A stretch of DNA of 64,000 bases, from NCBI RefSeq assembly GCF_017873765.1, contig NZ_JAGGKP010000001.1, positions 1,394,906-1,458,905 of the forward strand, given 5' to 3'. A program made the translations under genes and the position numbers. Positions 44,681-52,319 of this stretch are shown here, one piece after another. The stretch comes from Paenibacillus sediminis (GTDB lineage: Bacteria; Bacillota; Bacilli; Paenibacillales; Paenibacillaceae). Positions within the stretch are counted from its first letter, which is position 1. Each line of letters starts with the position of its first letter. The notes under the pieces are model-generated. The model had not been told where the DNA came from and searched no databases. It saw only the letters and a program-made list of their open reading frames with translations.

Positions 44681-45231
44681 TACAATGAATTCAAAACATC
44701 ACTAATCTTAATTTTCCAAATCATATGGTCATATCCCTTATCCCAATAATCCTTTAATAAATAATTAGGTTCTCCAAACTTTTCCCTCCAAATTTTTTGG
44801 GCGGACTTATATCCGCTATCTAGAACAAATTCTTTCATTCCCTTTTGGTGCATTGTACAGTACATCGTTTTCAAAAGCGTATTACCAACCCCCTTCCCTT
44901 GGTAATTAGGATGAACAAATACTGTACCTAGCTCAATAAGATCTTTTGAATCATAATTTGTATAGTTACGGATAATTTCATTAACTGGTCCGATTTCAAT
45001 TGAACCGATTATAGTACCCTTGTACACAGCAATTAAAAAAAAGTGATCCTTCCCGTTACTTTCTAAGTCACTTTTTAGGTGAATTTCTTTTGTATTGATT
45101 TCATCTTCAATATCATCTAACTTCTCCCCAATTCCTTCCTTGACAAACGTATCAATAATTACGATTCTAAAAAAGTCACTTAGTTCTTTAATGTCTTTAA
45201 TGCTGGGTCTGATTATATCAACTTGTAACAA
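44680..45231 (-). CDS. GNAT family N-acetyltransferase
   Basis: 183 residues from a TTG behind AGGAGG. IIRPSIKDIKELSDFFRIVI, then IELGTVFVHPNYQGKGVGNTLLKTM with acetyl-CoA loop QGKGVGN, and KEFVLDSGYKSAQKIWREKFG. The last gene before the degraded repeat at 45.3 kb. Substrate unknown. Confidence 0.83.
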   Translation of the reverse strand: MLQVDIIRPSIKDIKELSDFFRIVIIDTFVKEGIGEKLDDIEDEINTKEIHLKSDLESNGKDHFFLIAVYKGTIIGSIEIGPVNEIIRNYTNYDSKDLIELGTVFVHPNYQGKGVGNTLLKTMYCTMHQKGMKEFVLDSGYKSAQKIWREKFGEPNYLLKDYWDKGYDHMIWKIKISDVLNSL

Positions 45232-45321
45232 GTGATTACCTCCTCTATAAAAAGAGAATGTTCTTTTTATTCTTTACCCAACTGATCATTAAAAAATAAC
45301 AACTCGGTCAATTATCCCGCC

Positions 45322-45440
45322 TAACATTTCTTGTATTTACGACACGACCCGGCCTTAGATAGCTCCTATCTTAAGTCGGGTCGTGTGTCGTCTGAGTCGC
45401 TTCCTTGATTATACATCTGACGCTTGCTTCGATTATGGTT
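45322..45440 (-). repeat. Degraded attC-like site at the left boundary of the array
   Basis: It begins CTAACATTTCTTGTATTTAC, matching the 5' core and L-box of the array sites, followed by a strong hairpin with CTTAGATAG and CTATCTTAAG arms also seen in the site at 61166. A GTCTGAGTCGCTTCC segment follows. The right-hand L-box and GTT core cannot be found, so the copy is decayed. Confidence 0.6.
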
Positions 45441-45466
45441 TGGCTTGCTTTGGTTGCATCCACTTC

Positions 45467-46060
45467 CTAATCATTTAATCCCTTTCCACTCAGAATTTGC
45501 TGCATATATTTTTCAACCCTTGACTCTCGAGTTTTGGATTGTTTGGGTTCAGAAAAATAAAGAATGTATGCTCTTTGCCGTCCAGGCGTCAATGCTTCAA
45601 AAGCAGTTTTCAAGGCAGGGATTTCATCGAATTTATTTTGAAGTTCTTCAGGAATTATGAATTCTGTATTCTTTTTAAAATTCACTTCCAAACCGGCTTT
45701 TTCAACTTCAATGGCTTCATAAATATAGGCTTTCAAGATGGTTTCCATTTCAACTATTTCTTGAACATTGGTGAACCGAATCTGGCGCGCCGCCTGTACA
45801 TTCTTCGTTTGTTGGATTAGAATCCCATGGGCATCCTGTAACAAGGCACCTTTGTGAAACAGAAGCGCACAATATTCTTTAAATCCATGTATTAACACTA
45901 TGTTTTTTTTCTCAAACGTGTAACAAGGATGCATCCACTTAAATTCTTCGGTCAGCCCACAGTCAAGAACGATATTTCTCAACTTCTCATATTCTTCCTT
46001 CCACTTTTTGGCTTTACTTAAAAATTCATCAACCTTAGGATTCATTCTACTATTTGTCAT
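45467..46060 (-). CDS. YdeI/OmpD-associated-family (DUF1801-type) protein
   Basis: 197 residues. NPKVDEFLSKAKKWKEEYEK, CGLTEEFKWMHPCYTFEKKN (DUF1801 core) and the C-terminal FIIPEELQNKFDEIPALKTA with FEALTPGRQRAYILYFSEPKQSKTRESRVEKY are characteristic of YdeI proteins. Starts with ATG after GGTGGG and TTG. Not clearly a cassette: it has a degraded site downstream but none upstream. Function unknown; some relatives are linked to iron or cell-surface stress. Confidence 0.8.
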   Translation of the reverse strand: MTNSRMNPKVDEFLSKAKKWKEEYEKLRNIVLDCGLTEEFKWMHPCYTFEKKNIVLIHGFKEYCALLFHKGALLQDAHGILIQQTKNVQAARQIRFTNVQEIVEMETILKAYIYEAIEVEKAGLEVNFKKNTEFIIPEELQNKFDEIPALKTAFEALTPGRQRAYILYFSEPKQSKTRESRVEKYMQQILSGKGLND

Positions 46061-46176
46061 CAAGTACCCACCTCTTCATCATAATAATATTGTGCTTTCA
46101 AAATAAGCAGTTCATTTTCAAAATCTACTTGATATGACGAGATTATGTTGTCATGTATCTGTGACACAAAATTACC

Positions 46177-46263
46177 TCAAAATATAAATTTATACTGTAT
46201 TTGCTTTGAAAACGGCCCAATGACATTCCACTCTTCATCGCTTATTTCGTATCTGCGTCTCAT
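46177..46263 (-). pseudogene. N-terminal remnant of an IS5-type transposase
   Basis: The minus strand reads MRRRYEISDEEWNVIGPFSK and stops after ten more residues. R-R-Y-E-I-S-D-E-x-W is the start of many IS5-family OrfA or full transposases. No terminal repeat or catalytic domain remains. Confidence 0.55.
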
Positions 46264-46414
46264 AGGTTCAATTGTACTGCTTTTTTGTGGATTGTACAGT
46301 TTGCGTACAGACTCTAGAAAATCTCCATTGTTTCTGATATAGGTTTCCTCAATCTGGTCAATGTAATTTAGTGCTTTGATACATCTTTTCTAATATGGTA
46401 ATATATATTTAATA

Positions 46415-46527
46415 AAGACCAAGTGCGGCTAACACTTGGTCCAACAATTGGCTTGGACGGTTTATTCCCTTCTAAGTCGTAGAAACAAAACCCACCTTCG
46501 GCAGCTAACCTTTGGGTGGGTTTTTTA
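46415..46527 (+). ncRNA. Putative antisense RNA of the second type I toxin-antitoxin locus
   Basis: From about AAAGACC at 46417 the plus strand has a hairpin GACCAAGTG/CACTTGGTC, then CAACAATTGGCTT, and ends at the terminator AACCCACC/GGGTGGGTT with a T-run at 46487-46527. The order matches the antisense RNA at 18.3 kb and it overlaps the 3' end of a toxin-like ORF on the other strand. Confidence 0.45.
46487..46527 (+). terminator. Terminator of the second antisense RNA
   Basis: AAAACCCACC and GGGTGGGTTTT pair across a 21-nt loop and are followed by TTTTTT on the plus strand; the stop codon of the toxin-like ORF lies inside the tract. Confidence 0.7.
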
Positions 46528-46614
46528 CTTTCTCTTGTTGTTATGATTAATGTATGTTAAAAGAGCAAGAATGAATGTTCCAAAAAGGAGCATAATCGCC
46601 CACCCAAGATTCAA
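46525..46614 (-). CDS. Holin-like type I toxin-like peptide
   Basis: 29 residues from a TTG at 46614, or 22 from the ATG at 46593: WAIMLLFGTFILALLTYINH and then NNKRK. One membrane helix and a basic tail, in the same arrangement with an antisense RNA as the clearer toxin at 18.4 kb. The ribosome binding site is weaker than in that locus, so expression is less certain. Confidence 0.45.
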   Translation of the reverse strand: MNLGWAIMLLFGTFILALLTYINHNNKRK

Positions 46615-46721
46615 TTGCAGTTATATTTTACCTTTATTTACATCTGCGTACAAGCGTTCTTATAATGACTTGATCTTTTTATTTTAAATATGGTTTTAAT
46701 ACAATTCGCAGCCCTTTCACA

Positions 46722-46909
46722 TAACGTTCGTGTATTCACGACGTCCCACCGACTTAAGGATGCGCCAGCAGCCGGCCGCGATGCGGTTAGGTGCAGGGTT
46801 GTCCGGCTGAATCTACTTCCCTGCTGACTGCCAAATGCCTCAATCGAATCCATCTGACTACTTCGGCCGGACCAAGGGCCGAATGGCCCGATGCGTGAAC
46901 ATGGTGTTA
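46722..46909 (-). repeat. attC-like site A
   Basis: 188 bp. Begins TAACGTTCGTGTATTCACG and ends GCGTGAACATGGTGTTA. Internal stems CCCACCGACTTAAG, GGCCGC/GCGG, GTCCGGC/GGCCGGAC and GGGCCGAATGGCCC are present. First well-preserved site from the left. Confidence 0.8.
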
Positions 46910-47106
46910 TCCGATGCCTCTGACCCCCTGGATTACTTTCATTTCACTTGATCTTCAATCCAATCTTTAAAGATAACCCTATACACAAGCGAGATGCGTG
47001 AGTCATTTGAATGATTTAAAACAATTCGTTGAATTTTTAAAGGGATTATCCCAATATTTACAGAATTCATTTGGTAACAGTTGGAGAATAAAAGGGGTTG
47101 GTGAAT

Positions 47107-47403
47107 ATGACATTGAAGAAATTATTACTAATATTACTAGTCATTGTTTCTGTATTTTCTTTAACGGGGTGTGTGCCTGGGGATGGAGTCAATAACGACC
47201 ATCATATGGCTGGATTTTTCTGGGGTATTTGGCATGGATGGATCGCACCTATATCACTAATCATTGGAATGTTTAAACACGATATTAGGATTTATGAAAT
47301 CAATAACACTGGATGGTGGTATGACCTAGGTTTTTACATCGCTGTAATCAGTGGATTTGGCGGGCTTTCTTTATCCCGACGGAAAAAGATAAACAAAGAC
47401 TAA
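47107..47403 (+). CDS. Cassette gene: small lipoprotein-like membrane protein
   Basis: 98 residues from the ATG at 47107, with AGGGGTTGG upstream. A lipobox VFSLTGC ends the signal, then GFFWGIWHGWIAPISLIIGM gives a membrane helix, INNTGWWYDLGFYIAVISGF another, and the end is basic. It resembles small Firmicutes proteins with the W-H-G-W-I-A-P motif. The ORF runs opposite to most cassette genes and has about 200 bp of upstream sequence inside its unit, enough for its own promoter. Confidence 0.65.
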   Translation: MTLKKLLLILLVIVSVFSLTGCVPGDGVNNDHHMAGFFWGIWHGWIAPISLIIGMFKHDIRIYEINNTGWWYDLGFYIAVISGFGGLSLSRRKKINKD

Positions 47404-47479
47404 TACTGTGCTTAGCATCAAGTGAAGTGGCTAAAGAAAACAGCTTTACTATCATCTTCATGTTCTTGGAGGTTTCGGA

Positions 47480-47667
47480 TAGCGTTTCCGTGTTCACGAC
47501 GCCCCACCGACTTAAGCGAACGAAGTTCGCGGCTGCGCTTACGCAGTTAGTCGGTGGGGGTGTGTCCGACTGAATTTACATCTGTGCTTGAATCATCTTC
47601 CCCGAATCCTCTTCTCTCACTTCTGGCGGACCGAGGGGCGTATGCCCCGATGCGTGAACAGATTGTT
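47480..47667 (-). repeat. attC-like site B
   Basis: 188 bp; TAGCGTTTCCGTGTTCACG at the left and TGCGTGAACAGATTGTTA at the right. The left core has GATAGC where others have TAAC. Internal stems as in the other sites. Confidence 0.78.
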
Positions 47668-47696
47668 ATCAGATGTCATACCCTCTTTGAATAACC

Positions 47697-48221
47697 TTAC
47701 TTTATTTTTGTTTTATCTAGCTTTGGATTCTCTGGAGTTGCTACAGCCGGTTCATTATTACCACCCATCCTACGTCTAGAAGTTTCCATTCTACCAACAG
47801 CAGGTATATGATTAGAGACTTTAGCCAATCCGAATTTAGGCATATTACCATAAATACATTCATACATGTTCGCCTGTACTTTATATGTTTCATGATAAAT
47901 ACCAACTGTCCCATCCGTACCAATTGACTTATTGAAATGCTTCCATGCCTCGAGATGTATCCCGCCTCTTGCATAGCTTTCTAATTGTTCGTACGATTTC
48001 CAATATTGCAAAAGTGTAACTCCTCGCCAACTAAAGAAAAACTCGATTCCTAAAAAGCCAAGATCGCGATTCATGTATAGTTCTTTAATCATTGGATCCA
48101 TTGCTTTAAATACAGGTAACCATTTATGTATTGCAAATAATTTATTAACTCTCATACCAATAATAAAAACAACAAAATCTCCTTCAATTTCTGCAGCATA
48201 TCTTCCAGAATAAATTGTCAT
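47697..48221 (-). CDS. Cassette gene: DUF4188 protein
   Basis: 174 residues behind AAGGAGAATAATT. GRYAAEIEGDFVVFIIGMRV, NKLFAIHKWLPVFKAMDPMI and TLLQYWKSYEQLESYARGG match DUF4188, a heme-dehydratase/monooxygenase-like ferredoxin-fold family. HLEAWKHFNKSIGTDGTVGIYHETY follows. It begins close after site C and ends 29 bp from site B, as expected for a cassette. Substrate unknown. Confidence 0.8.
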   Translation of the reverse strand: MTIYSGRYAAEIEGDFVVFIIGMRVNKLFAIHKWLPVFKAMDPMIKELYMNRDLGFLGIEFFFSWRGVTLLQYWKSYEQLESYARGGIHLEAWKHFNKSIGTDGTVGIYHETYKVQANMYECIYGNMPKFGLAKVSNHIPAVGRMETSRRRMGGNNEPAVATPENPKLDKTKIK

Positions 48222-48288
48222 AATTATTCTCCTTCTAATAGATTGGTTTATTGTTTATAGTGTTTGATAGCTTGCATATGATTTCTGT

Positions 48289-48444
48289 TAACGTCTCTCG
48301 TATTCACGAACCCGAGAACCTTAAGCCCCAGAGGGGCGGCCGCGACGCGCTAGGTTCGCAGGGTTGTCCGCCTGATCCAACTCCCTCGAAATCCCTTGGG
48401 CGGACCGAGCAGCCATAAGGCTTCGATACGTGAATACGGTGTTA
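48289..48444 (-). repeat. attC-like site C
   Basis: 156 bp; TAACGTCTCTCGTATTCACG at the left, ACGTGAATACGGTGTTA at the right. First internal stem is of the shorter type (CCCGAGAACCTTAAG). Confidence 0.8.
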
Positions 48445-48487
48445 TGTGAAATCTTCGTAACTACTTATTGTGTAAGGAGATTCTAAG

Positions 48488-49030
48488 ATGTCTACTAAGC
48501 CGGTCATAATCGAAAAATACAATTATAATTGGCCAGCCATTTTTAATGGGCTTGCTTTGATATTGAAAGACCACTTGGGGAGTTTAATTATTGATATTGA
48601 GCATGTCGGAAGTACATCTGTTCCTGGTCTAGCAGCAAAACCAATAATTGATCTAGATATCGTAATTCACTCTATGACAATACTTCCTGAGATCATTGAT
48701 AAATTAAGTGAATTAGGATATTACCATGAGGGCAATTTGGGAGTCGAAGGCCGAGAAGCGTTCGGAAGAATAGATAATAAGGTTCCATATAATCAAGAAA
48801 ATTCAATAAAATCAGAACATCATCTATATGTATGCCATAAAGAAAGTGAAGCGTATTTAAGACATTTATTATTTAGAGATGTATTAAGACGGTATCCTGA
48901 TCTTGCAAAGGAATACGCGGAACTCAAAAAAGAACTTGCAACTCTATATAAAGATAACCGAAAAGCTTATACAGAAGGAAAAACACAATTTATAAATAGA
49001 ATCATGGAAAAATATAAGACCAATTTGTAA
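48488..49030 (+). CDS. Cassette gene: GrpB-family protein (UPF0157)
   Basis: 180 residues behind GGAGATTCTAAG. VIIEKYNYNWPAIFNGLALI, then IDIEHVGSTSVPGLAAKPIIDLDIVI (H-V-G-S-T-S-V-P-G, a nucleotidyltransferase-like core) and HHLYVCHKESEAYLRHLLFRD are diagnostic of GrpB/UPF0157. GrpB proteins belong to the nucleotidyltransferase superfamily and are of unknown activity. The gene reads on the plus strand; its downstream site D is inverted relative to the others, so gene and site were flipped together. Confidence 0.85.
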   Translation: MSTKPVIIEKYNYNWPAIFNGLALILKDHLGSLIIDIEHVGSTSVPGLAAKPIIDLDIVIHSMTILPEIIDKLSELGYYHEGNLGVEGREAFGRIDNKVPYNQENSIKSEHHLYVCHKESEAYLRHLLFRDVLRRYPDLAKEYAELKKELATLYKDNRKAYTEGKTQFINRIMEKYKTNL

Positions 49031-49057
49031 GCTGTTCAAGAGGACGAAGACTTCAGA

Positions 49058-49120
49058 TAACAATGTATTCACGCTTCGGGGCCTTCAGCCCCTCGGCGTC
49101 GTGAATACGGAAACGTTAGG
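49058..49120 (+). repeat. Miniature, inverted attC-like site D
   Basis: 63 bp: TAACAATGTATTCACG, a GGGGC/GCCCC hairpin, then CGTCGTGAATAC and GTTAGG. Read on the minus strand it equals a normal site in which the two long internal stems are deleted and only the last hairpin remains, so its orientation is opposite to the others. Confidence 0.72.
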
Positions 49121-49153
49121 CGAAGTAGTTGCCATCTTGAGAATTCCGGATAA

Positions 49154-49429
49154 TCATCTTTCTGTAAATATCAAACTACATCTTGGACATACCAGTGAGC
49201 TTTCATCTATTTTATCTCCACAAGAAGGACACACAATATGCTTATCGTTGTTCAATATATTTTGTTGTGTTTCTTTATTATCAATTCTGCTATTACCTTG
49301 CTCTAGTATTTGTTTAATTGCTTGTATATTCTTACCCATCGTAGAATTATCTATTGCTGTCTTTATCACAAGATATAATATTATGATGGATACAATTACA
49401 CTTATTAACCAAATAATTACATACTCCAT
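49154..49429 (-). CDS. Cassette gene: membrane-anchored zinc-ribbon protein
   Basis: 91 residues behind GAGGAGAAAC. One N-terminal helix (IIWLISVIVSIIILYLVIKT), a coiled-coil-like linker (MGKNIQAIKQILEQGNSRID) and a C-terminal zinc ribbon CPSCGDKIDESSLVCPRC with two C-x-x-C pairs. The ribbon would face the cytoplasm. No function assigned; could serve in protein-protein contacts. Confidence 0.7.
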   Translation of the reverse strand: MEYVIIWLISVIVSIIILYLVIKTAIDNSTMGKNIQAIKQILEQGNSRIDNKETQQNILNNDKHIVCPSCGDKIDESSLVCPRCSLIFTER

Positions 49430-49483
49430 GAATGTTTCTCCTCACCATTTAAGAGATTTAATCTGATTAGCAACTATTTCACC

Positions 49484-49602
49484 TAACGTTTTTGTATTCA
49501 CGACGTCCGACGAAGTCGGATGTGTCCGGCTGCCTATCGCTTCCCCCGAAAATCCTCGGCCGGACCAAGGGGCGGGAGCCCCGATGCATGAACACGGTGT
49601 TA
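49484..49602 (-). repeat. attC-like site E (shortened)
   Basis: 119 bp; TAACGTTTTTGTATTCACG at the left, CATGAACACGGTGTTA at the right. The first long stem is reduced to GTCCGACGAAGTCGGA. Confidence 0.78.
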
Positions 49603-49736
49603 GACATAGTGCCTTCTTCGAGCTACTGCCATAATGACTTATTACAAGGTCTTACTTTCCAGTCAGTTCCCGAGTGGGAACATTCCTTAAGCATCTGCTC
49701 TTATCGATCTCATTGCCTTGGCACTTGCATTACGTC
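49603..49736. other. Empty cassette
   Basis: 134 bp between site E and relic F with no ORF of note. Its start (GTTAGACAT) is complementary to its end (ACGTCTAAC), so the unit boundaries are intact although it carries no gene. Confidence 0.5.
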
Positions 49737-49748
49737 TAACACCTCTTA
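49737..49748 (-). repeat. Relic attC-like site F
   Basis: GTCTAACACCTCTTAGGTG retains only the outer cores of a site with the whole middle deleted: the left core matches the empty cassette, the right core TTAGGTGAAGTTCC matches the next unit's far end. Confidence 0.5.
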
Positions 49749-49764
49749 GGTGAAGTTCCGTCAG

Positions 49765-50163
49765 TCAATCCTCAATCGAACTCTTTTTAAAAAGTTCCTT
49801 CATCTCTTCAGGTACTCGTTTAATATCTTGAATTTTAAAATACCCGTTATTTTTAGGATCTTTTATGATATTCACTAAGAGCATTTCTCCATTCTCAAAG
49901 GATATTAAACTATAAATATCTTGACCCCATCCTGCTGTCGTCATTTTTGTTAATTCTTCAAATTGACTTCTGCTTATTTTGTTTTTTTGTGGTTCTGACA
50001 AATATGTTTGAAATAACGCATAGTCTTTATTATTTAATGAATCTTTTAATAAACGATTCGTGTTTTCGAGTGTGTTAGGTGATATCATTTTACTGCTAGA
50101 GCATCCCACAACTATGCATATAAATATAGAAATAAAAGAAAACTTTTTAAGAATTCTCCTCAT
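49765..50163 (-). CDS. Cassette gene: lipoprotein of unknown function
   Basis: 132 residues from the ATG at 50163 behind AAAGGATGGTG; the open frame continues into the repeat but that part is repeat sequence. SFISIFICIVVGCSSS ends in a lipobox. The mature part (LKDSLNNKDYALFQTYLSEP, MLLVNIIKDPKNNGYFKIQD) resembles small NTF2-like lipoproteins of Bacillales. Faces outward. Confidence 0.68.
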   Translation of the reverse strand: MRRILKKFSFISIFICIVVGCSSSKMISPNTLENTNRLLKDSLNNKDYALFQTYLSEPQKNKISRSQFEELTKMTTAGWGQDIYSLISFENGEMLLVNIIKDPKNNGYFKIQDIKRVPEEMKELFKKSSIED

Positions 50164-50208
50164 AATCACCATCCTTTCATGATTTTTGAATCTTCTAGGA
50201 ATTTCACC

Positions 50209-50382
50209 TAACGTTCTTGTGTTCACGACGTCCCTCCACCTTAAGCCCCGAAGGGGCGGCCGCGATGCGGTTAGTCGGTGCGGATGTGTCCGGCTGAATC
50301 TGCTTCCCTGCTACTGCAATTGCCTCCCCGATTCCGCATCTAACTTCTGCCGGACCGAGGGCCGAATGGACCGATTGTGTTA
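50209..50382 (-). repeat. attC-like site G (right L-box deleted)
   Basis: 174 bp; starts TAACGTTCTTGTGTTCACG with normal internal stems, but after GGACCGATTGTGTTA the GCGTGAATAC arm is missing, so the outer stem cannot form fully. Confidence 0.75.
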
Positions 50383-50393
50383 TCCGAAGTTGA

Positions 50394-51068
50394 TTACTTC
50401 TCAGAGTTACCTTCATCAATCTTCAATGAAATACCTTCAATTAAACTTACAAGCTCTTTTAATCTCGTCCTTCTAAATACAATTACATCTGATAAAACAA
50501 ATTTAAGTGCAGAAGCCAAATATGTAATAATAACAATTCCAACAGCATGACTTACTAATAGTTCAACTGCTTCACCCCTTATACTTATATTCTTAAACTG
50601 AGAAACAGCGTATTGATTCCATATTGGTATAAATAGTCCTATAAAAATACCTGGAACAAAAAATATCGAAAGTCTTGTTGTTTCTATTTCTTTGTTTATT
50701 GCATCAATAATTTTATTGGATTTTTTCGCTAAATCTAATCTTAATGTGGTTTCAAGATATTCTTTTAACATATCTTCTTTATAGGAGACAAAACTAGACC
50801 CGCCCCACATTACTTCATCTTGATCAAGTCTGTAAGTATTAAACACCACTTTCTTTGCCTTCCTGTTCACAAGGTATAATCCAGCAAGCGTTAAAACAAA
50901 AAGGAAAATTGAAGCATACTGCTTATACTCAGCGGGTAATAATAAAATAACTATTCCACCAATCAACAAGAAACTTAAATAACCAAACCAATACGCCTTC
51001 ATCTTCTTGAATACTAGATTATAATTCCCTAGTTCTTTCATGTAAAAATGAATGATCTGATGAATCAA
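50394..51068 (-). CDS. Cassette gene: four-helix membrane protein, unknown function
   Basis: 224 residues from a TTG behind AAAGGAGATAAG. Helices at about 28-46, 50-66, 134-152 and 170-190, with a polar cytoplasmic region between (RLDQDEVMWGGSSFVSYKED). The C-terminal tail is helical and charged. No family recognised. It ends 11 bp from site G. Confidence 0.62.
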   Translation of the reverse strand: MIHQIIHFYMKELGNYNLVFKKMKAYWFGYLSFLLIGGIVILLLPAEYKQYASIFLFVLTLAGLYLVNRKAKKVVFNTYRLDQDEVMWGGSSFVSYKEDMLKEYLETTLRLDLAKKSNKIIDAINKEIETTRLSIFFVPGIFIGLFIPIWNQYAVSQFKNISIRGEAVELLVSHAVGIVIITYLASALKFVLSDVIVFRRTRLKELVSLIEGISLKIDEGNSEK

Positions 51069-51100
51069 TTTACTTATCTCCTTTATTGATCAATTTCGGA

Positions 51101-51260
51101 TAACGTTCTTGTGTTCACGACGTCCGACCGACTTAAGGGACGTATGTCCCGGCTGCGCTTGCGCAGTTAGTCGGTGCAGGTGTGTCCCCTGAATTAGCTT
51201 CTTCGAAAATCCATTGGGCGGACCGAGGGCCGAATGGCCCGAAGCGTGAATGTGGTGTTA
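51101..51260 (-). repeat. attC-like site H
   Basis: 160 bp; TAACGTTCTTGTGTTCACG at the left and AGCGTGAATGTGGTGTTA at the right, with the usual internal hairpins. Confidence 0.8.
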
Positions 51261-51366
51261 TGCGATGCCAGTGCCACCCTGAATAATCTTTCACACTGTG
51301 TTGTAGTTCTTATGATCTTATAAGGATTCTTTAAAGTAACTGATCGGTTCCATGTAATCTATTGGT

Positions 51367-51777
51367 TTATGAATCATTCCATTTCAAGCGTTCAATATTA
51401 TCGTAAAAGTCATCTTCAATAAACCATGTAACTTCTTTCATTGTTCCAAGGACACTTCTATTGTTTGTCTTCGAAATAATTACTTCTGCGCCATATGCTA
51501 AATATCTATTGATCAAACTTTCATTAACCCCCTCTCGGAGTAAGTATTCCCGAAGAGTTAACATGAATTTATCTTTCAATCGCTCTATTTGCCCTGTTCT
51601 TATTCCATCAATGATAATAGCTAATCTAGTTAAATCGTTCACAAAGACAATGTGTTTTCTTTTGTTCAAGTTATATATATTTACATGCCAGCTTAAAAAC
51701 GGAGCTACACTGAATTCTTCAACTGGAGTTGTTTTCATGTCTTTCAATAAGTCTTTAGTAAGTCTTAGAGTAAGCAT
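51367..51777 (-). CDS. Cassette gene: DUF6933-like protein
   Basis: 136 residues from the ATG at 51777 behind AGAAGGGAAC. MLTLRLTKDLLKDMKTTPVE, PFLSWHVNIYNLNKRKHIVF and VNDLTRLAIIIDGI match DUF6933, small proteins found in plasmid, phage and cassette contexts. Function unknown. About 100 bp of unassigned sequence lies between its stop and site H. Confidence 0.72.
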   Translation of the reverse strand: MLTLRLTKDLLKDMKTTPVEEFSVAPFLSWHVNIYNLNKRKHIVFVNDLTRLAIIIDGIRTGQIERLKDKFMLTLREYLLREGVNESLINRYLAYGAEVIISKTNNRSVLGTMKEVTWFIEDDFYDNIERLKWNDS

Positions 51778-51808
51778 TCTGTTGTTCCCTTCTCGCACTG
51801 GTTTCGCA

Positions 51809-51962
51809 TAACGTTACCGTATTCCTGACGTCTAAACGGCTTAAGGCACGTAGTGCCGGGTCGTCAGACTTAGCCGGTTGGATGTGTCGCCTGATCTCCT
51901 TTCTTTGAAATTCCTCTGGCGACCAAGGGAGCGTTAGCGATCGCTGCGGGAATACAATGTTA
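51809..51962 (-). repeat. attC-like site I
   Basis: 154 bp; TAACGTTACCGTATTCCTGACG at the left and GCGGGAATACAATGTTA at the right. The L-boxes are changed together (GTATTC-C/G-GGAATAC), so pairing is kept. First stem carries GTCGTCAGACTTAG. Confidence 0.8.
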
Positions 51963-52003
51963 TAAGATGTTGGCGCCTTCTGGAGTTACTCTAAAATTTC
52001 GTT

Positions 52004-52041
52004 TTTTTAATAAAAAATGACCCTGACTTATAATGTCAGGG
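52004..52041 (-). terminator. Terminator of the toxin-antitoxin cassette
   Basis: CCCTGAC (52021-52027) and GTCAGGG (52035-52041) form a stem; on the minus strand it is followed by CATTTTTTATT, just past the toxin stop. Confidence 0.72.
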
Positions 52042-52050
52042 AACTTGTTG

Positions 52051-52319
52051 TCACTTATATATGTCTCCTCTTGGTCCTAAACGTACTACAAAAATGATTA
52101 ATTCATTATTAAAGATTTCATAGATAATTCGATAATTTCCTACCCGTAATCTATAAATGTTGCCTTCTTTACCCTTCATTTTCTTTGAATTTGGGTTTTC
52201 AAATGGATTGCTACTAATTGTTCTAGAGCCATAAAAATTCTTCTAGCTATTGTTTTATCGAGTTTTACAAGTGTCTTTTCTGCATCACTCGAAAATTTAA
52301 TATTATATTTCGAGTTCAC
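52051..52319 (-). pseudogene. Cassette gene: RelE/ParE-type toxin, frameshifted
   Basis: From a GTG at 52319 the frame reads NSKYNIKFSSDAEKTLVKLD and KTIARRIFMALEQL, then must lose one base of register to continue SSNPFENPNSKKMKGKEGNI and YRLRVGNYRIIYEIFNNELI then FVVRLGPRGDIYK to a stop at 52051. These are the full RelE-fold landmarks (M-K-x-x-x-G-x-x-R-x-R-V-G-x-Y-R). A single missing base after EQL breaks it. It overlaps the antitoxin gene by 17 bp. A sequencing error is the alternative to inactivation. Confidence 0.75.

Noticed and set aside
46638..46853. ORFs lying in the repeats (also 50204-50419, 57541-57759 and the N-terminal extensions of several cassette ORFs)
   Set aside because: They are translations of the site sequence itself (residues such as CERAANC and PAEVRCG-like strings recur) and lack ribosome binding sites.
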